The notes: generated by a model not told the origin, from the sequence alone. A stretch of 7,830 nt of DNA from Methanobacterium sp. (GCA_003162115.1 PMMV01000002.1:1-7830); one strand, 5' to 3'. Shown: positions 1-6,380, numbered from the stretch's first letter. Numbers and translations are program-made.

Positions 1-1
1 T

Positions 2-1336
2 ATTGCATTTATTTTGGTTATGTTGGTCCCTTTACCGGGTTTGAGTTATTCGGGTCATGCTGCGATTGCTCTTTTGGCTTTTGCAGTTATTATGTGGGCG
101 AGTGAGGCGCAGGTTCTTGCTGTTACTTCGTTGATGTTGTTGTTTTTACAGCCTTTATTGGGTATTGACAGTTTTAATAGTGCTGTTATTGGTTTTGCTA
201 ATCCTATTATCTTTTTGATGATTGGTGGATTTATCTTGGCGGTTGCTATTGGTAAGAGTGGGCTTGCGAAGCGTTTTACCTATTGGATGTTGTCTAAGGT
301 TGGTACTAGTCCTAGTATGAGTATTTTTGCGGCTGTTTTTTCAACAGGTCTTCTTTCTGCTTGGATTGAGAATGTTGTTGCTTTTGCAATGTTGCTTCCA
401 ATTATTAAGACTATTGTACCTTTGTTTGGTATAGAAGAGCCTGAGAAGGGTAATAGTAATTTTGCTAAGGCAATGGTTTTAGGTGCTTCGTATGGTTCTT
501 TAGCTGGTGGTTTTGGTACTGAGATTGGTACTGCTCCCAATTTGATGGCTGCAGCGTATACTCACTTACCTTTTGTTAATTGGATGGTGTTTGGATTTCC
601 GCTTGCTATTATAATGTTATTTGTTACTTGGAAATTGTTAGGTTGGATTTTCCCACCTGAAGTTGATGGTATTGTTGGAGGACACGACACCCTAAACAAA
701 GCAATTGACGTTATGGGGTCTATTACTCGAAAAGAGAAAATAACTGCTGTAATACTGTTCTTTACTATAGGTTTGTGGGTTACGACTGGTATTACGGGTA
801 TTGACAGTTATTCGGTTGCTTTGATTGGTGCTGCTTTGTACTTTGTTTCTGGTGTTATTGATTGGAAGGATGCTCAGGAAGGTGTGGATTGGGGATTAAT
901 TATCTTCTTTGGAGGAGCATTGTCCCTTGGAGCTGCACTATTGAATACTGGTGCTGCTACGTATATTATAACTCATTTGATTGGTGCTATGGGAAGTAAT
1001 GTTTCTACACTTACCATTATGCTGTTGTTGATGGTTATTGCCGTGGTATTCACCCAGGTTATGTCTAACATTGCGTTATCTGCGATTTTGGTGCCTCTTG
1101 CTGTTACTTTGGCTGCTGCTCAGGGTCAGCCTATTGGAATTTATGCTATACCTGTTGCTATTTCATGTTCGCTTTCGTTCATGTTCCCAATGGCAGATCC
1201 AACAGTTGCAATGGCATACGGAACCGGATATGTGAAAATCAAGGAGATTTTGAAGGCAGGAATACCAATGGTTGTAATTGGAATTATTGTGACCATAATA
1301 ATAATGCTAACCATAGCCAAACCATTCATAGGATAA
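2..1336 (+). CDS. DASS/SLC13-family anion:cation symporter, 5' end cut by window edge
   Basis: A polytopic membrane protein of the divalent anion:Na+ symporter (DASS, SLC13/CitT) family, which imports dicarboxylates, sulfate or related anions. The frame is open to the left edge and the first visible residues ([15 protein letters not shown]) look like the end of TM1, so the true start lies upstream; about 440 residues are present from the TTG at 14. About a dozen hydrophobic segments are visible. Family landmarks (numbered from the TTG): [13 protein letters not shown] (117-129) where most relatives have an SNTAT motif, EIGTAPN (170-176) for the first GTPPN motif, [11 protein letters not shown] (351-361) for the second SNT motif, and [15 protein letters not shown] (392-406) for the second TPPN motif. 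Several expected polar residues are therefore changed, so the substrate cannot be assigned. Codons are strongly T-ending (GGT, GCT, ATT) up to about nt 1185, then switch to A-ending. The gene ends in TAA and is followed by a hairpin terminator. Family assignment is firm; substrate unknown. Confidence 0.85.
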   Translation: MAFILVMLVPLPGLSYSGHAAIALLAFAVIMWASEAQVLAVTSLMLLFLQPLLGIDSFNSAVIGFANPIIFLMIGGFILAVAIGKSGLAKRFTYWMLSKVGTSPSMSIFAAVFSTGLLSAWIENVVAFAMLLPIIKTIVPLFGIEEPEKGNSNFAKAMVLGASYGSLAGGFGTEIGTAPNLMAAAYTHLPFVNWMVFGFPLAIIMLFVTWKLLGWIFPPEVDGIVGGHDTLNKAIDVMGSITRKEKITAVILFFTIGLWVTTGITGIDSYSVALIGAALYFVSGVIDWKDAQEGVDWGLIIFFGGALSLGAALLNTGAATYIITHLIGAMGSNVSTLTIMLLLMVIAVVFTQVMSNIALSAILVPLAVTLAAAQGQPIGIYAIPVAISCSLSFMFPMADPTVAMAYGTGYVKIKEILKAGIPMVVIGIIVTIIIMLTIAKPFIG

Positions 1337-1362
1337 GTCAAAATATTCTGGAGAAACATTGT

Positions 1363-1400
1363 AAATTGCAGATAATTTCTGCAATTTTTATTATTTTTTT
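1363..1400 (+). terminator. Hairpin plus T-tract terminator after the transporter gene
   Basis: A perfect 9-bp inverted repeat, AAATTGCAG (1363-1371) and CTGCAATTT (1379-1387), encloses a 7-base loop. It runs directly into a T-rich tract (1385-1400, including seven T's at 1394-1400). It starts 27 bases after the transporter's stop codon. In archaea the U-tract is the main termination signal, and a stem is optional. The position and form fit a transcription end separating the transporter from the mmp14 operon. Confidence 0.6.
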
Positions 1401-1464
1401 GAATTTTATGTTATTATTCATTAGTAGACATGATGTTTTTCATAGTATGAATCCAAGAATATTT

Positions 1465-1490
1465 CACAATAAATTTATATCATAATTGTG
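1465..1490 (+). promoter_or_regulatory. Candidate promoter of the mmp14-cobY operon with flanking inverted repeat
   Basis: A TATA-like box (TTTATAT, 1474-1480) lies about 75 bases before the mmp14 start, which would put transcription start near 1503-1507 and leave a leader of about 50 bases. It is bracketed by an inverted repeat, CACAAT (1465-1470) and ATTGTG (1485-1490), 14 bases apart, so a bound regulator would cover the TATA box. A second TATA-like stretch (CTTATAATT, 1524-1532) is too close to the start codon to leave room for the SD sequence. The promoter is inferred from pattern only. Confidence 0.35.
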
Positions 1491-1539
1491 CCGAATTAAT
1501 CTTAGGAAACTTTGATAAAAAAACTTATAATTAATTTTA

Positions 1540-1546
1540 GGGAGGT
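1540..1546 (+). promoter_or_regulatory. Ribosome binding site of mmp14
   Basis: GGGAGGT sits 6 bases before the ATG at 1553. This strong SD sequence picks the first ATG over the in-frame methionines at codons 33 and 43. Confidence 0.75.
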
Positions 1547-1552
1547 ATTTTA

Positions 1553-3022
1553 ATGTCACGGTTTGGTAATTTACTGAGCAGGGGTCCAAAGCCTATATTT
1601 GCAAAAAGCCACTTCATTTATACTGAAGATATAAAATCAACACCTTTTATGAAGAAGACTGTAGGCTCAGGTCTTTCAATGAAGGCAGATACATATTACG
1701 TTGTTGCATCTGTTGAACTGGGTAACACAACAACTAAATGTATTTTAACAGCTACCAACCTAACCACCTGCCGTACTTACCTACTTGACAAGACAGTTAA
1801 GATGACCCGTGATATCAGGCCCCCAAAAATAGGTGAAAAAGTTTTTGGAGAAACTGTGTGGGAGGTGGAACTTACCAAGGAATCTGTATCTGAGATGGTC
1901 AGGGACACGATATTAGAATCTCTGAAAAAGGCCCATGTTGATATAGAGGATGATCTTGATTTTGTGGTAAGATCTACAGGGGTTACTGCTGGATTTGCAG
2001 CTCCTGAGGAAGTGGGTGATCTAATTATAGCACTTGCAAAGGGATGTCTTGAAGCAGGAATACCACCAAGGAAGATGTCCCCTGCAATGAGTAAGGAAAA
2101 TTTCCCGCTACGTCTTCAAGAATTCACACTCCTCGACCAAGTTATGTTTGACGGAGCAGTTGTAAGCGTTCTTCCACCTACAGGAAGAGTAGTAGTTGCA
2201 AATGAAATGGAAGGAGAACTTGTAACTGCAGGAATAAAAGTAGCTTCCATGTGGACCAAGGCGGACTTCAGAAATCCCTGCGTATCCTTGGACTTTGGAA
2301 CGACTCTAGCAGGTCGTATAACTAACAATGAAAAACCATACGCCCGGACAATTGGCAACTTCTGTGGATTAGCAGGAGCTATCTCAGACTCTATTATAAG
2401 AGGAACAGATATGGTGGATAAAAGGGGTGGAGCGGCTCTTGACCTTTACAAAAAGGGAATTATTAAGGGGGCAGATTGGAAAGCTGCAAAAGAATATGCA
2501 GTTCAGGCTCATGAATACGTAGATATCAGAAAGGTTCCTGAAGGTCGTGAAAGATTTGGAACTGTACCTGTGGATCCTAAAGCAGCATATGAAGCTGGTA
2601 CAACACTTATAGGTTGTGATGTAGGTGAAAATGGAGATGAAATACCAGATCTGGTAAAACTTGGCCATGAAATATATGAGAGCTCAGGAATACACACACT
2701 TTTCGCTACATTGGACCATGTAAGTGCAATTATTGTAAAAAGGTTGATAGAAGAAGCGTTTAATGAAGATGTGATTGAAGAAGGATCCATGCTGGGAGTA
2801 ACGGGTAGAGCTGGCATAACCGGTAAAAAACCAGAATTAATATTTGAATATACAGAAAAATATTTCAATGAAACCCTTTTCGTGTCAGACGCTCTTGCTA
2901 TGGGTGCTGCAATGATGGCTAGGTGTATGAACTCATTAGGTACTCCAAAAAATCCAGTTGGTGGTTGTCAGGGAGGTCCTTGTATTCTTGGACATAGGAA
3001 AAAGCTTCAGCATAAGGAATAA
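1553..3022 (+). CDS. mmp14: Methanogenesis marker protein 14 (ASKHA-type ATPase fold)
   Basis: A 489-residue soluble protein that I recognise as methanogenesis marker 14, a family known from methanogenic archaea and without an established biochemical role. The sequence shows the layout of an ASKHA (acetate kinase/Hsp70/actin) nucleotide-binding protein: a phosphate-1-like motif VELGNTTTK (54-62), a phosphate-2-like motif SLDFGTTLAGR (245-255), and a glycine-rich GVTGRAGITG (415-424) in the position of the adenosine-binding segment, followed by a small-residue helix SDALAMGAAMMAR (445-457). The C-terminus carries a cysteine pair in GGCQGGPC (470-477). There is no signal peptide or membrane segment, so it should be cytoplasmic. 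It heads a likely operon with cobY and a PRC-barrel gene. ASKHA relatives such as RACo and MutL act on B12-dependent enzymes, which makes a corrinoid-protein activator role attractive, but that is inference. Family call is confident; function is open. Confidence 0.85.
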   Translation: MSRFGNLLSRGPKPIFAKSHFIYTEDIKSTPFMKKTVGSGLSMKADTYYVVASVELGNTTTKCILTATNLTTCRTYLLDKTVKMTRDIRPPKIGEKVFGETVWEVELTKESVSEMVRDTILESLKKAHVDIEDDLDFVVRSTGVTAGFAAPEEVGDLIIALAKGCLEAGIPPRKMSPAMSKENFPLRLQEFTLLDQVMFDGAVVSVLPPTGRVVVANEMEGELVTAGIKVASMWTKADFRNPCVSLDFGTTLAGRITNNEKPYARTIGNFCGLAGAISDSIIRGTDMVDKRGGAALDLYKKGIIKGADWKAAKEYAVQAHEYVDIRKVPEGRERFGTVPVDPKAAYEAGTTLIGCDVGENGDEIPDLVKLGHEIYESSGIHTLFATLDHVSAIIVKRLIEEAFNEDVIEEGSMLGVTGRAGITGKKPELIFEYTEKYFNETLFVSDALAMGAAMMARCMNSLGTPKNPVGGCQGGPCILGHRKKLQHKE

Positions 3023-3048
3023 AGGCATAATACTATTGTTTTTTTATT

Positions 3049-3054
3049 GGGGAA
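3049..3054 (+). promoter_or_regulatory. Ribosome binding site that sets the cobY start
   Basis: GGGGAA (3049-3054) lies 7 bases before the ATG at 3062. An in-frame TTG at 3047 overlaps this purine run, so using it would remove the SD sequence; the ATG is the better start and gives a protein that begins directly with the nucleotide-binding strand. Confidence 0.5.
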
Positions 3055-3061
3055 TTATAAA

Positions 3062-3670
3062 ATGGTAACAGCACTAATAATGGCCGGTGGAAAGGGTGCT
3101 CGAATGGATTGCAACACTGAGAAACCACTAATAGAATTGTTTGGAAGCCCAATGATCCAACACATCATAGGAGCACTTTCATCTTCAAAGGAAATTTCAG
3201 ATATAATCGTTGCAACAAGTCCATATACCCCTGAAACTGCAGAATATGTTAGAACTCAGGGTCAAAAAGTCTTTCAAACACCAGGAAATGGCTATGTTGA
3301 AGATCTTAAATATTTTATTTCAAAAAAATTTTCAAACAATTCAGATCAGGTTATATTAACAATTACTTCTGATATGCCATTAATAACGAGTGAAATCATT
3401 GATCACGTGCTTAAAGAATACGAAAGGTGTGGAAAATCTGCTATGTGCATTGCAGTTCCTTTGGACATATTCCGGGAGCATGGTTTGAAGCCCAGTATTG
3501 TGCTGGGAGATGTTGTTCCCTCGGGATTAAATATATTAAGAAGTAACAACAAGCAACAAGATGAGGAAGTTCTCAAGTTGGGGAAAATTGAACTGGCAGT
3601 AAATATTAATAGCTGTGAGGATATAGTACATTTCGAGAAAGTTTTGAGTAATAATGGGTTAAAAATATAG
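3062..3670 (+). CDS. cobY: GTP:adenosylcobinamide-phosphate guanylyltransferase
   Basis: A 202-residue nucleotidyltransferase of the archaeal CobY family, which transfers GMP from GTP to adenosylcobinamide phosphate to give adenosylcobinamide-GDP, the activated intermediate before the lower ligand is attached in cobamide synthesis. It is the archaeal replacement for the bifunctional bacterial CobU. Visible: the GTP-binding loop AGGKGARM (8-15), EKPLI (20-24), ATSPYTPETAEYV (51-63), GNGYVEDL (75-82), the metal-binding SDMPLI (103-108), and PSIVLGDVVPSGLNI (144-158). The pattern and length (about 200 residues) fit methanogen CobY better than MobA or IspD-type relatives. The gene starts 39 bases after mmp14 and its TAG stop overlaps the SD sequence of the next gene, so the three genes are probably co-transcribed. 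The product serves the corrinoid of the Mtr methyltransferase. Confidence 0.85.
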   Translation: MVTALIMAGGKGARMDCNTEKPLIELFGSPMIQHIIGALSSSKEISDIIVATSPYTPETAEYVRTQGQKVFQTPGNGYVEDLKYFISKKFSNNSDQVILTITSDMPLITSEIIDHVLKEYERCGKSAMCIAVPLDIFREHGLKPSIVLGDVVPSGLNILRSNNKQQDEEVLKLGKIELAVNINSCEDIVHFEKVLSNNGLKI

Positions 3671-3675
3671 GTGAT
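3669..3675 (+). promoter_or_regulatory. Ribosome binding site of the PRC-barrel gene, overlapping the cobY stop
   Basis: AGGTGAT is fully complementary to the conserved 3' end of 16S rRNA, lies 4 bases before the ATG at 3680, and includes the last two bases of the cobY TAG stop. This favours the ATG over the in-frame GTG at 3671, which lies inside the SD sequence, and suggests translational coupling. Confidence 0.65.
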
Positions 3676-3679
3676 ATCT

Positions 3680-3952
3680 ATGGTCGTTGAAGAGAGAAAA
3701 CTTATAAAAGGGGAAGAAAAGGTCTGGAGTGAGATCAAAGGATACCAAGTCGCAACTAACAATGCACGTATACTCGGAGAACTTGAGGAGTTAGTAATAA
3801 ACGGTAAAACCGGGAAAATAACTGATGTGGTTATTAAAGTTGAAAAAGGCAGGAATGTACACATCAAAGGTGCCAAGAAAAAGGGAGAAAACTTACTCGT
3901 ACCATTCGGTAAGGTAGAGAAAGTGGGCGAATTCATAATTATTTCAGAATAA
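3680..3952 (+). CDS. Small PRC-barrel domain protein
   Basis: A 90-residue protein made almost entirely of one PRC-barrel domain. The domain signature is GYQVATNNARILGELEEL (21-38), the strand pair GKITDVVIKVE (45-55), and the closing LLVPFGKVEKVGEFIIIS (72-89). The short basic stretch KGAKKKGE (63-70) sits between the strands. PRC-barrels are small beta-barrels found in the photosynthetic reaction centre H subunit, in the 16S rRNA maturation factor RimM and, as single-domain proteins, widely in archaea, where their role is not settled; RNA- or protein-binding and a link to cell division have been proposed for various members. There is no membrane segment. Its tight coupling to cobY suggests shared expression but does not show a role in cobamide synthesis. 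Fold assignment is firm; function unknown. Confidence 0.8.
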   Translation: MVVEERKLIKGEEKVWSEIKGYQVATNNARILGELEELVINGKTGKITDVVIKVEKGRNVHIKGAKKKGENLLVPFGKVEKVGEFIIISE

Positions 3953-4156
3953 ACCCATAATATTTTCTCATTTCTCCTCCATTTAACGTTGATACTCTAA
4001 TTTTTGTTATTACATTTAAAAAAATATCACTTTATCAATATAATATTTTTATAAAGAATTATTAAAAGCAGATTTTTTCCATTTTACCCCGATAAAAAAA
4101 ATAAATAATAGGAGAAGTTTATCAAATAAATTTCCAATTTTTTTCTAAAAATATCT
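3953..4156. terminator. AT-rich convergent intergenic zone with poly-T signals for both strands
   Basis: These 204 bases separate the ends of two converging operons and hold no credible gene. On the plus strand there are T-rich tracts suited to archaeal termination (3962-3973, TTTTT at 4001-4005, TTTTTT at 4073-4078). For the minus-strand suf operon, an A8 run at 4094-4101 reads as T8, just beyond the sufB stop. An AT-only inverted repeat (AAAAATAT 4020-4027, ATATTTTT 4043-4050) could form a weak stem. No promoter or RNA gene is evident. Confidence 0.5.
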
Positions 4157-5377
4157 TTACATTCCCTGAATACTCAGATCTATCATCCTCTTGGTTTCAG
4201 CAGCTAATTCTGGAGGTAATCCGGCTATATCCATGCTTAAAAATCCCTTCACTATCATGGAAGCTGCTTCATCCTCTGTTAATCCCCTAGACATCAGGTA
4301 AAGGACTTCTTCTTCAGCAATTTTACCAACAGCTGCCTCGTGTGAAAGTTCAAGATCGGTTGAACTTCCTTCAAGCTCGGGTACAGAATATATAAGTGAG
4401 TCATCTGATAGCACCAATCCCATACACTCAAGATGTCCCCTTACATCAGGGGATTTTCCTGCAAGATGGCCTCTAGTATATATTTGGGACTCATCCTTGG
4501 AAACTGCACGTGTAATCATTTCAGCACTGGAGTTTTTCCCGGTTAGTATAGCTCTTGAACCAGCGTCAAGTACAGAATCCTTCTGGCCACCTAATATCGA
4601 CTGGAAAACAACTTTAGAATTTTCTCCCTGACAATATGCTGTTGGATATGTCTGTATTGTGTTCACTGGGCTGGTTAATATATAATTACTGATGTATGTT
4701 GTGTCGTCGTCGAGTATAACACCTGTTCTTGGTCTAACTTCTACTTGCTCTGCCCAGTTGTGTACCATTGTAAAGGTTATTTTAGCACCCTTTTTAAGAT
4801 AAAACTCTGAAACTCCAACATGCATAGCTGACTGTACATCACTGCCTGTTGAACAGCCTGTAATAATATGCAGTTCGGAATTTTCTTCTGCAATTATTAT
4901 GTTGTGTGCTGTTTGAGCTACCTTTTCGTCGCTTATAAACATGCATGCTTGGATTGGGAATACTTCCTTAGTACCTGGAAGTGATCTTATAAAGTATCCT
5001 CCTGGCTCTCCAAGAGCTGTTTTAGCTGTATATTTATCTGTATCTACCGGTACAGCATTCCACATATAATCTTTAACCCAGTCATACTTTTCTAATGCCT
5101 GTGGAAGACCCATGAGTTCTATAGCCTCTGATTGGCAGTTGCTACATACTTTGGATTGATCCACCTGTAAAAATGATCCTGCTCTTCCAGCTTCTGAAGG
5201 ATCAACACCTACTTTGAGAAGGGATTTCTGGTATTTATCCGGTAGTTCTTTTAATGATTCAATCTCTTCATGTTCTCCTGCTTCTTCCCCTTCGAATTTT
5301 TCTATGTCAACGTCTTCTCCAAGGGCTGCTTTTTTCTTTTTTGCTTTCTCAGCACGTTCTAGTGTATTCCGCAACAT
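4157..5377 (-). CDS. sufB: SufB-like Fe-S cluster scaffold (SmsB of a minimal SufBC system)
   Basis: A 406-residue cytoplasmic protein of the SufB/SufD family, the scaffold on which Fe-S clusters are built with the ATPase SufC. Numbered from the ATG at 5377: a charged, probably helical N-terminus (1-50), CSNC (78-81), the start of the right-handed beta-helix core with IIIAEENSELHIITGC (160-175), QSILGGQKDSVLDAG (259-273), and the C-terminal SufC-contact region LSHEAAVGKIAEEEVLYLMSRGL (344-366). Cysteines at 78, 81, 145, 175, 249 and 318 are candidate ligands. His345 and Glu346 are the counterparts of the SufB His433/Glu434 pair of E. coli, but the usual C-terminal catalytic Cys405 position appears to be Asp-Asp-Ser here (by my alignment from memory). 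A GTG at 5386 would add three residues; the ATG has GGTG six bases upstream and is preferred. It overlaps the end of sufC by 19 bases. No SufD, SufS or SufE/U gene adjoins it. Confidence 0.85.
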   Translation of the reverse strand: MLRNTLERAEKAKKKKAALGEDVDIEKFEGEEAGEHEEIESLKELPDKYQKSLLKVGVDPSEAGRAGSFLQVDQSKVCSNCQSEAIELMGLPQALEKYDWVKDYMWNAVPVDTDKYTAKTALGEPGGYFIRSLPGTKEVFPIQACMFISDEKVAQTAHNIIIAEENSELHIITGCSTGSDVQSAMHVGVSEFYLKKGAKITFTMVHNWAEQVEVRPRTGVILDDDTTYISNYILTSPVNTIQTYPTAYCQGENSKVVFQSILGGQKDSVLDAGSRAILTGKNSSAEMITRAVSKDESQIYTRGHLAGKSPDVRGHLECMGLVLSDDSLIYSVPELEGSSTDLELSHEAAVGKIAEEEVLYLMSRGLTEDEAASMIVKGFLSMDIAGLPPELAAETKRMIDLSIQGM

Positions 5378-6138
5378 TCCACACACCCTTTAAATCCTTC
5401 CTTCCTAATATCTTCTAATATTTCATTTGGATCTCCAGAACAAGCTATTCTCCCATCCATCAGAACATGTGCAGTATTTGCACCTACAAAATTTAGAATG
5501 TAGCCCAAATGGGTTATGAGTAAACCTGATTTTTCACGAAGTCCTGGTTTCTTGTCTTTATCCAACAGTACGTTTATTTCTTCAGCCAAGAGCTCAACAT
5601 TTTCAATGTCCACTCCAGAATCAGGTTCATCGAACATTATGAAGTCTGGTTCTTGTGCTAATAGCTGGAGGATCTCAGATCTTTTAACCTCTCCCCCTGA
5701 GAATCCTAGGTTCACATCTCTTTCCAGGAACTGGTCACTGAAATTAAGTTTTTCAGCCAATGCAATTGTTTCAGGATCAAGCTCCTCCGATGCGGGTTTA
5801 GACCCTTTCTTACTGCTTTCTATATTAAGCAAGTCTTTAAGTTTAACTCCCCTAATTGCAGGCGGGTTCTGGAAACTCACACCAAGACCGAGTTCAACCC
5901 TCTCGGTGGTTGTCATGTTGGTTATATCTTCCTCTTTGAATATTATTTCTCCCCTAATCACTCGGTACTTCGGGAAACCAAGCATTGCCATGAAAAGAGT
6001 ACTTTTTCCACTTCCATTTGGTCCTAGAAGAACATGTGTCTCGCCTTTGTCTATATATAAATCTATATCCTTTAATATTTCTTTTCCATTGACTTCTACA
6101 GCCAGATCTGTTATTTCAAGCAGCAGTCTAACCACCAA
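5359..6138 (-). CDS. sufC: SufC-like ABC ATPase of Fe-S cluster assembly (SmsC)
   Basis: A soluble ABC ATPase of up to 259 residues that powers Fe-S cluster formation with SufB. From the TTG at 6138: Walker A GPNGSGKST (39-47), Q-loop Gln90 in SFQNPP, ABC signature LGFSGGEVKRSEILQ (144-158) in the SufC style, Walker B FIMFDEP (166-172) followed by the D-loop SGVD (174-177), and switch His210 in LLITH. There is no transmembrane domain, as expected for SufC. The C-terminus ends in a cysteine cluster, CVECCGIH (252-259), not part of the classic E. coli protein. The start is uncertain: neither the TTG at 6138 nor the GTG at 6135 has an SD at normal distance, while GGTGGTT (6136-6130) would suit a CTG at 6123, giving 254 residues and a protein starting (M)LEITDL, as most relatives do. 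First gene of a two-gene operon that overlaps sufB. Confidence 0.9.
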   Translation of the reverse strand: MVVRLLLEITDLAVEVNGKEILKDIDLYIDKGETHVLLGPNGSGKSTLFMAMLGFPKYRVIRGEIIFKEEDITNMTTTERVELGLGVSFQNPPAIRGVKLKDLLNIESSKKGSKPASEELDPETIALAEKLNFSDQFLERDVNLGFSGGEVKRSEILQLLAQEPDFIMFDEPDSGVDIENVELLAEEINVLLDKDKKPGLREKSGLLITHLGYILNFVGANTAHVLMDGRIACSGDPNEILEDIRKEGFKGCVECCGIH

Positions 6139-6291
6139 CTTTTTATTTTTAATTCCTTTTACTCAAACACTTTTTCTGTATTTTGTTTTATTTAATAATG
6201 TTTAATATCCCATAAAATTAACATTGTTACTTTTAATGTATTATTAAAAAATTCTAAAATATCTAATTTTTCTTGAATAAGTATTAAGATA

Positions 6292-6311
6292 AAAAAAAAT
6301 TAATTTTTTTT
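6292..6311. repeat. Perfect 20-bp A-tract/T-tract palindrome
   Basis: Eight A's, TTAA, eight T's: a perfect self-complementary 20-mer about 155 bases upstream of sufC and 290 upstream of mvhD. It is too symmetric to be typical of simple AT drift, although the low complexity raises the chance expectation. Confidence 0.6.
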
Positions 6312-6380
6312 AAATGTTCTTAATATCATATAAAAAAGTTAAAAAGTAATTATTATTTTAAAAATTTTTTAAATATAAAT

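Noticed and set aside
1165..1485. Plus-strand 106-codon frame spanning the transporter's end and the intergenic region
   Set aside because: Its first half is an out-of-frame reading of the transporter (Asn/Cys-rich), it crosses the terminator hairpin, and it has no SD sequence.
2509..2868. Minus-strand open frame of 119 codons inside mmp14
   Set aside because: Antisense shadow; no recognisable domain, and mmp14 motifs run straight through the region.
3039..3045. T7 run between mmp14 and cobY as a terminator
   Set aside because: The 39-base gap with no separate promoter and a close SD argues for co-transcription; at most it causes partial termination.
3403..3936. Minus-strand open frame of 177 codons opposite cobY and the PRC-barrel gene
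   Set aside because: Phe/Ser/Thr-rich antisense shadow of two well-supported genes, with no SD sequence or recognised domain.
5516..6205. Plus-strand open frame of 229 codons opposite sufC
   Set aside because: Serine-rich, low-complexity translation typical of the antisense of a real gene; sufC on the other strand has every ABC ATPase motif.
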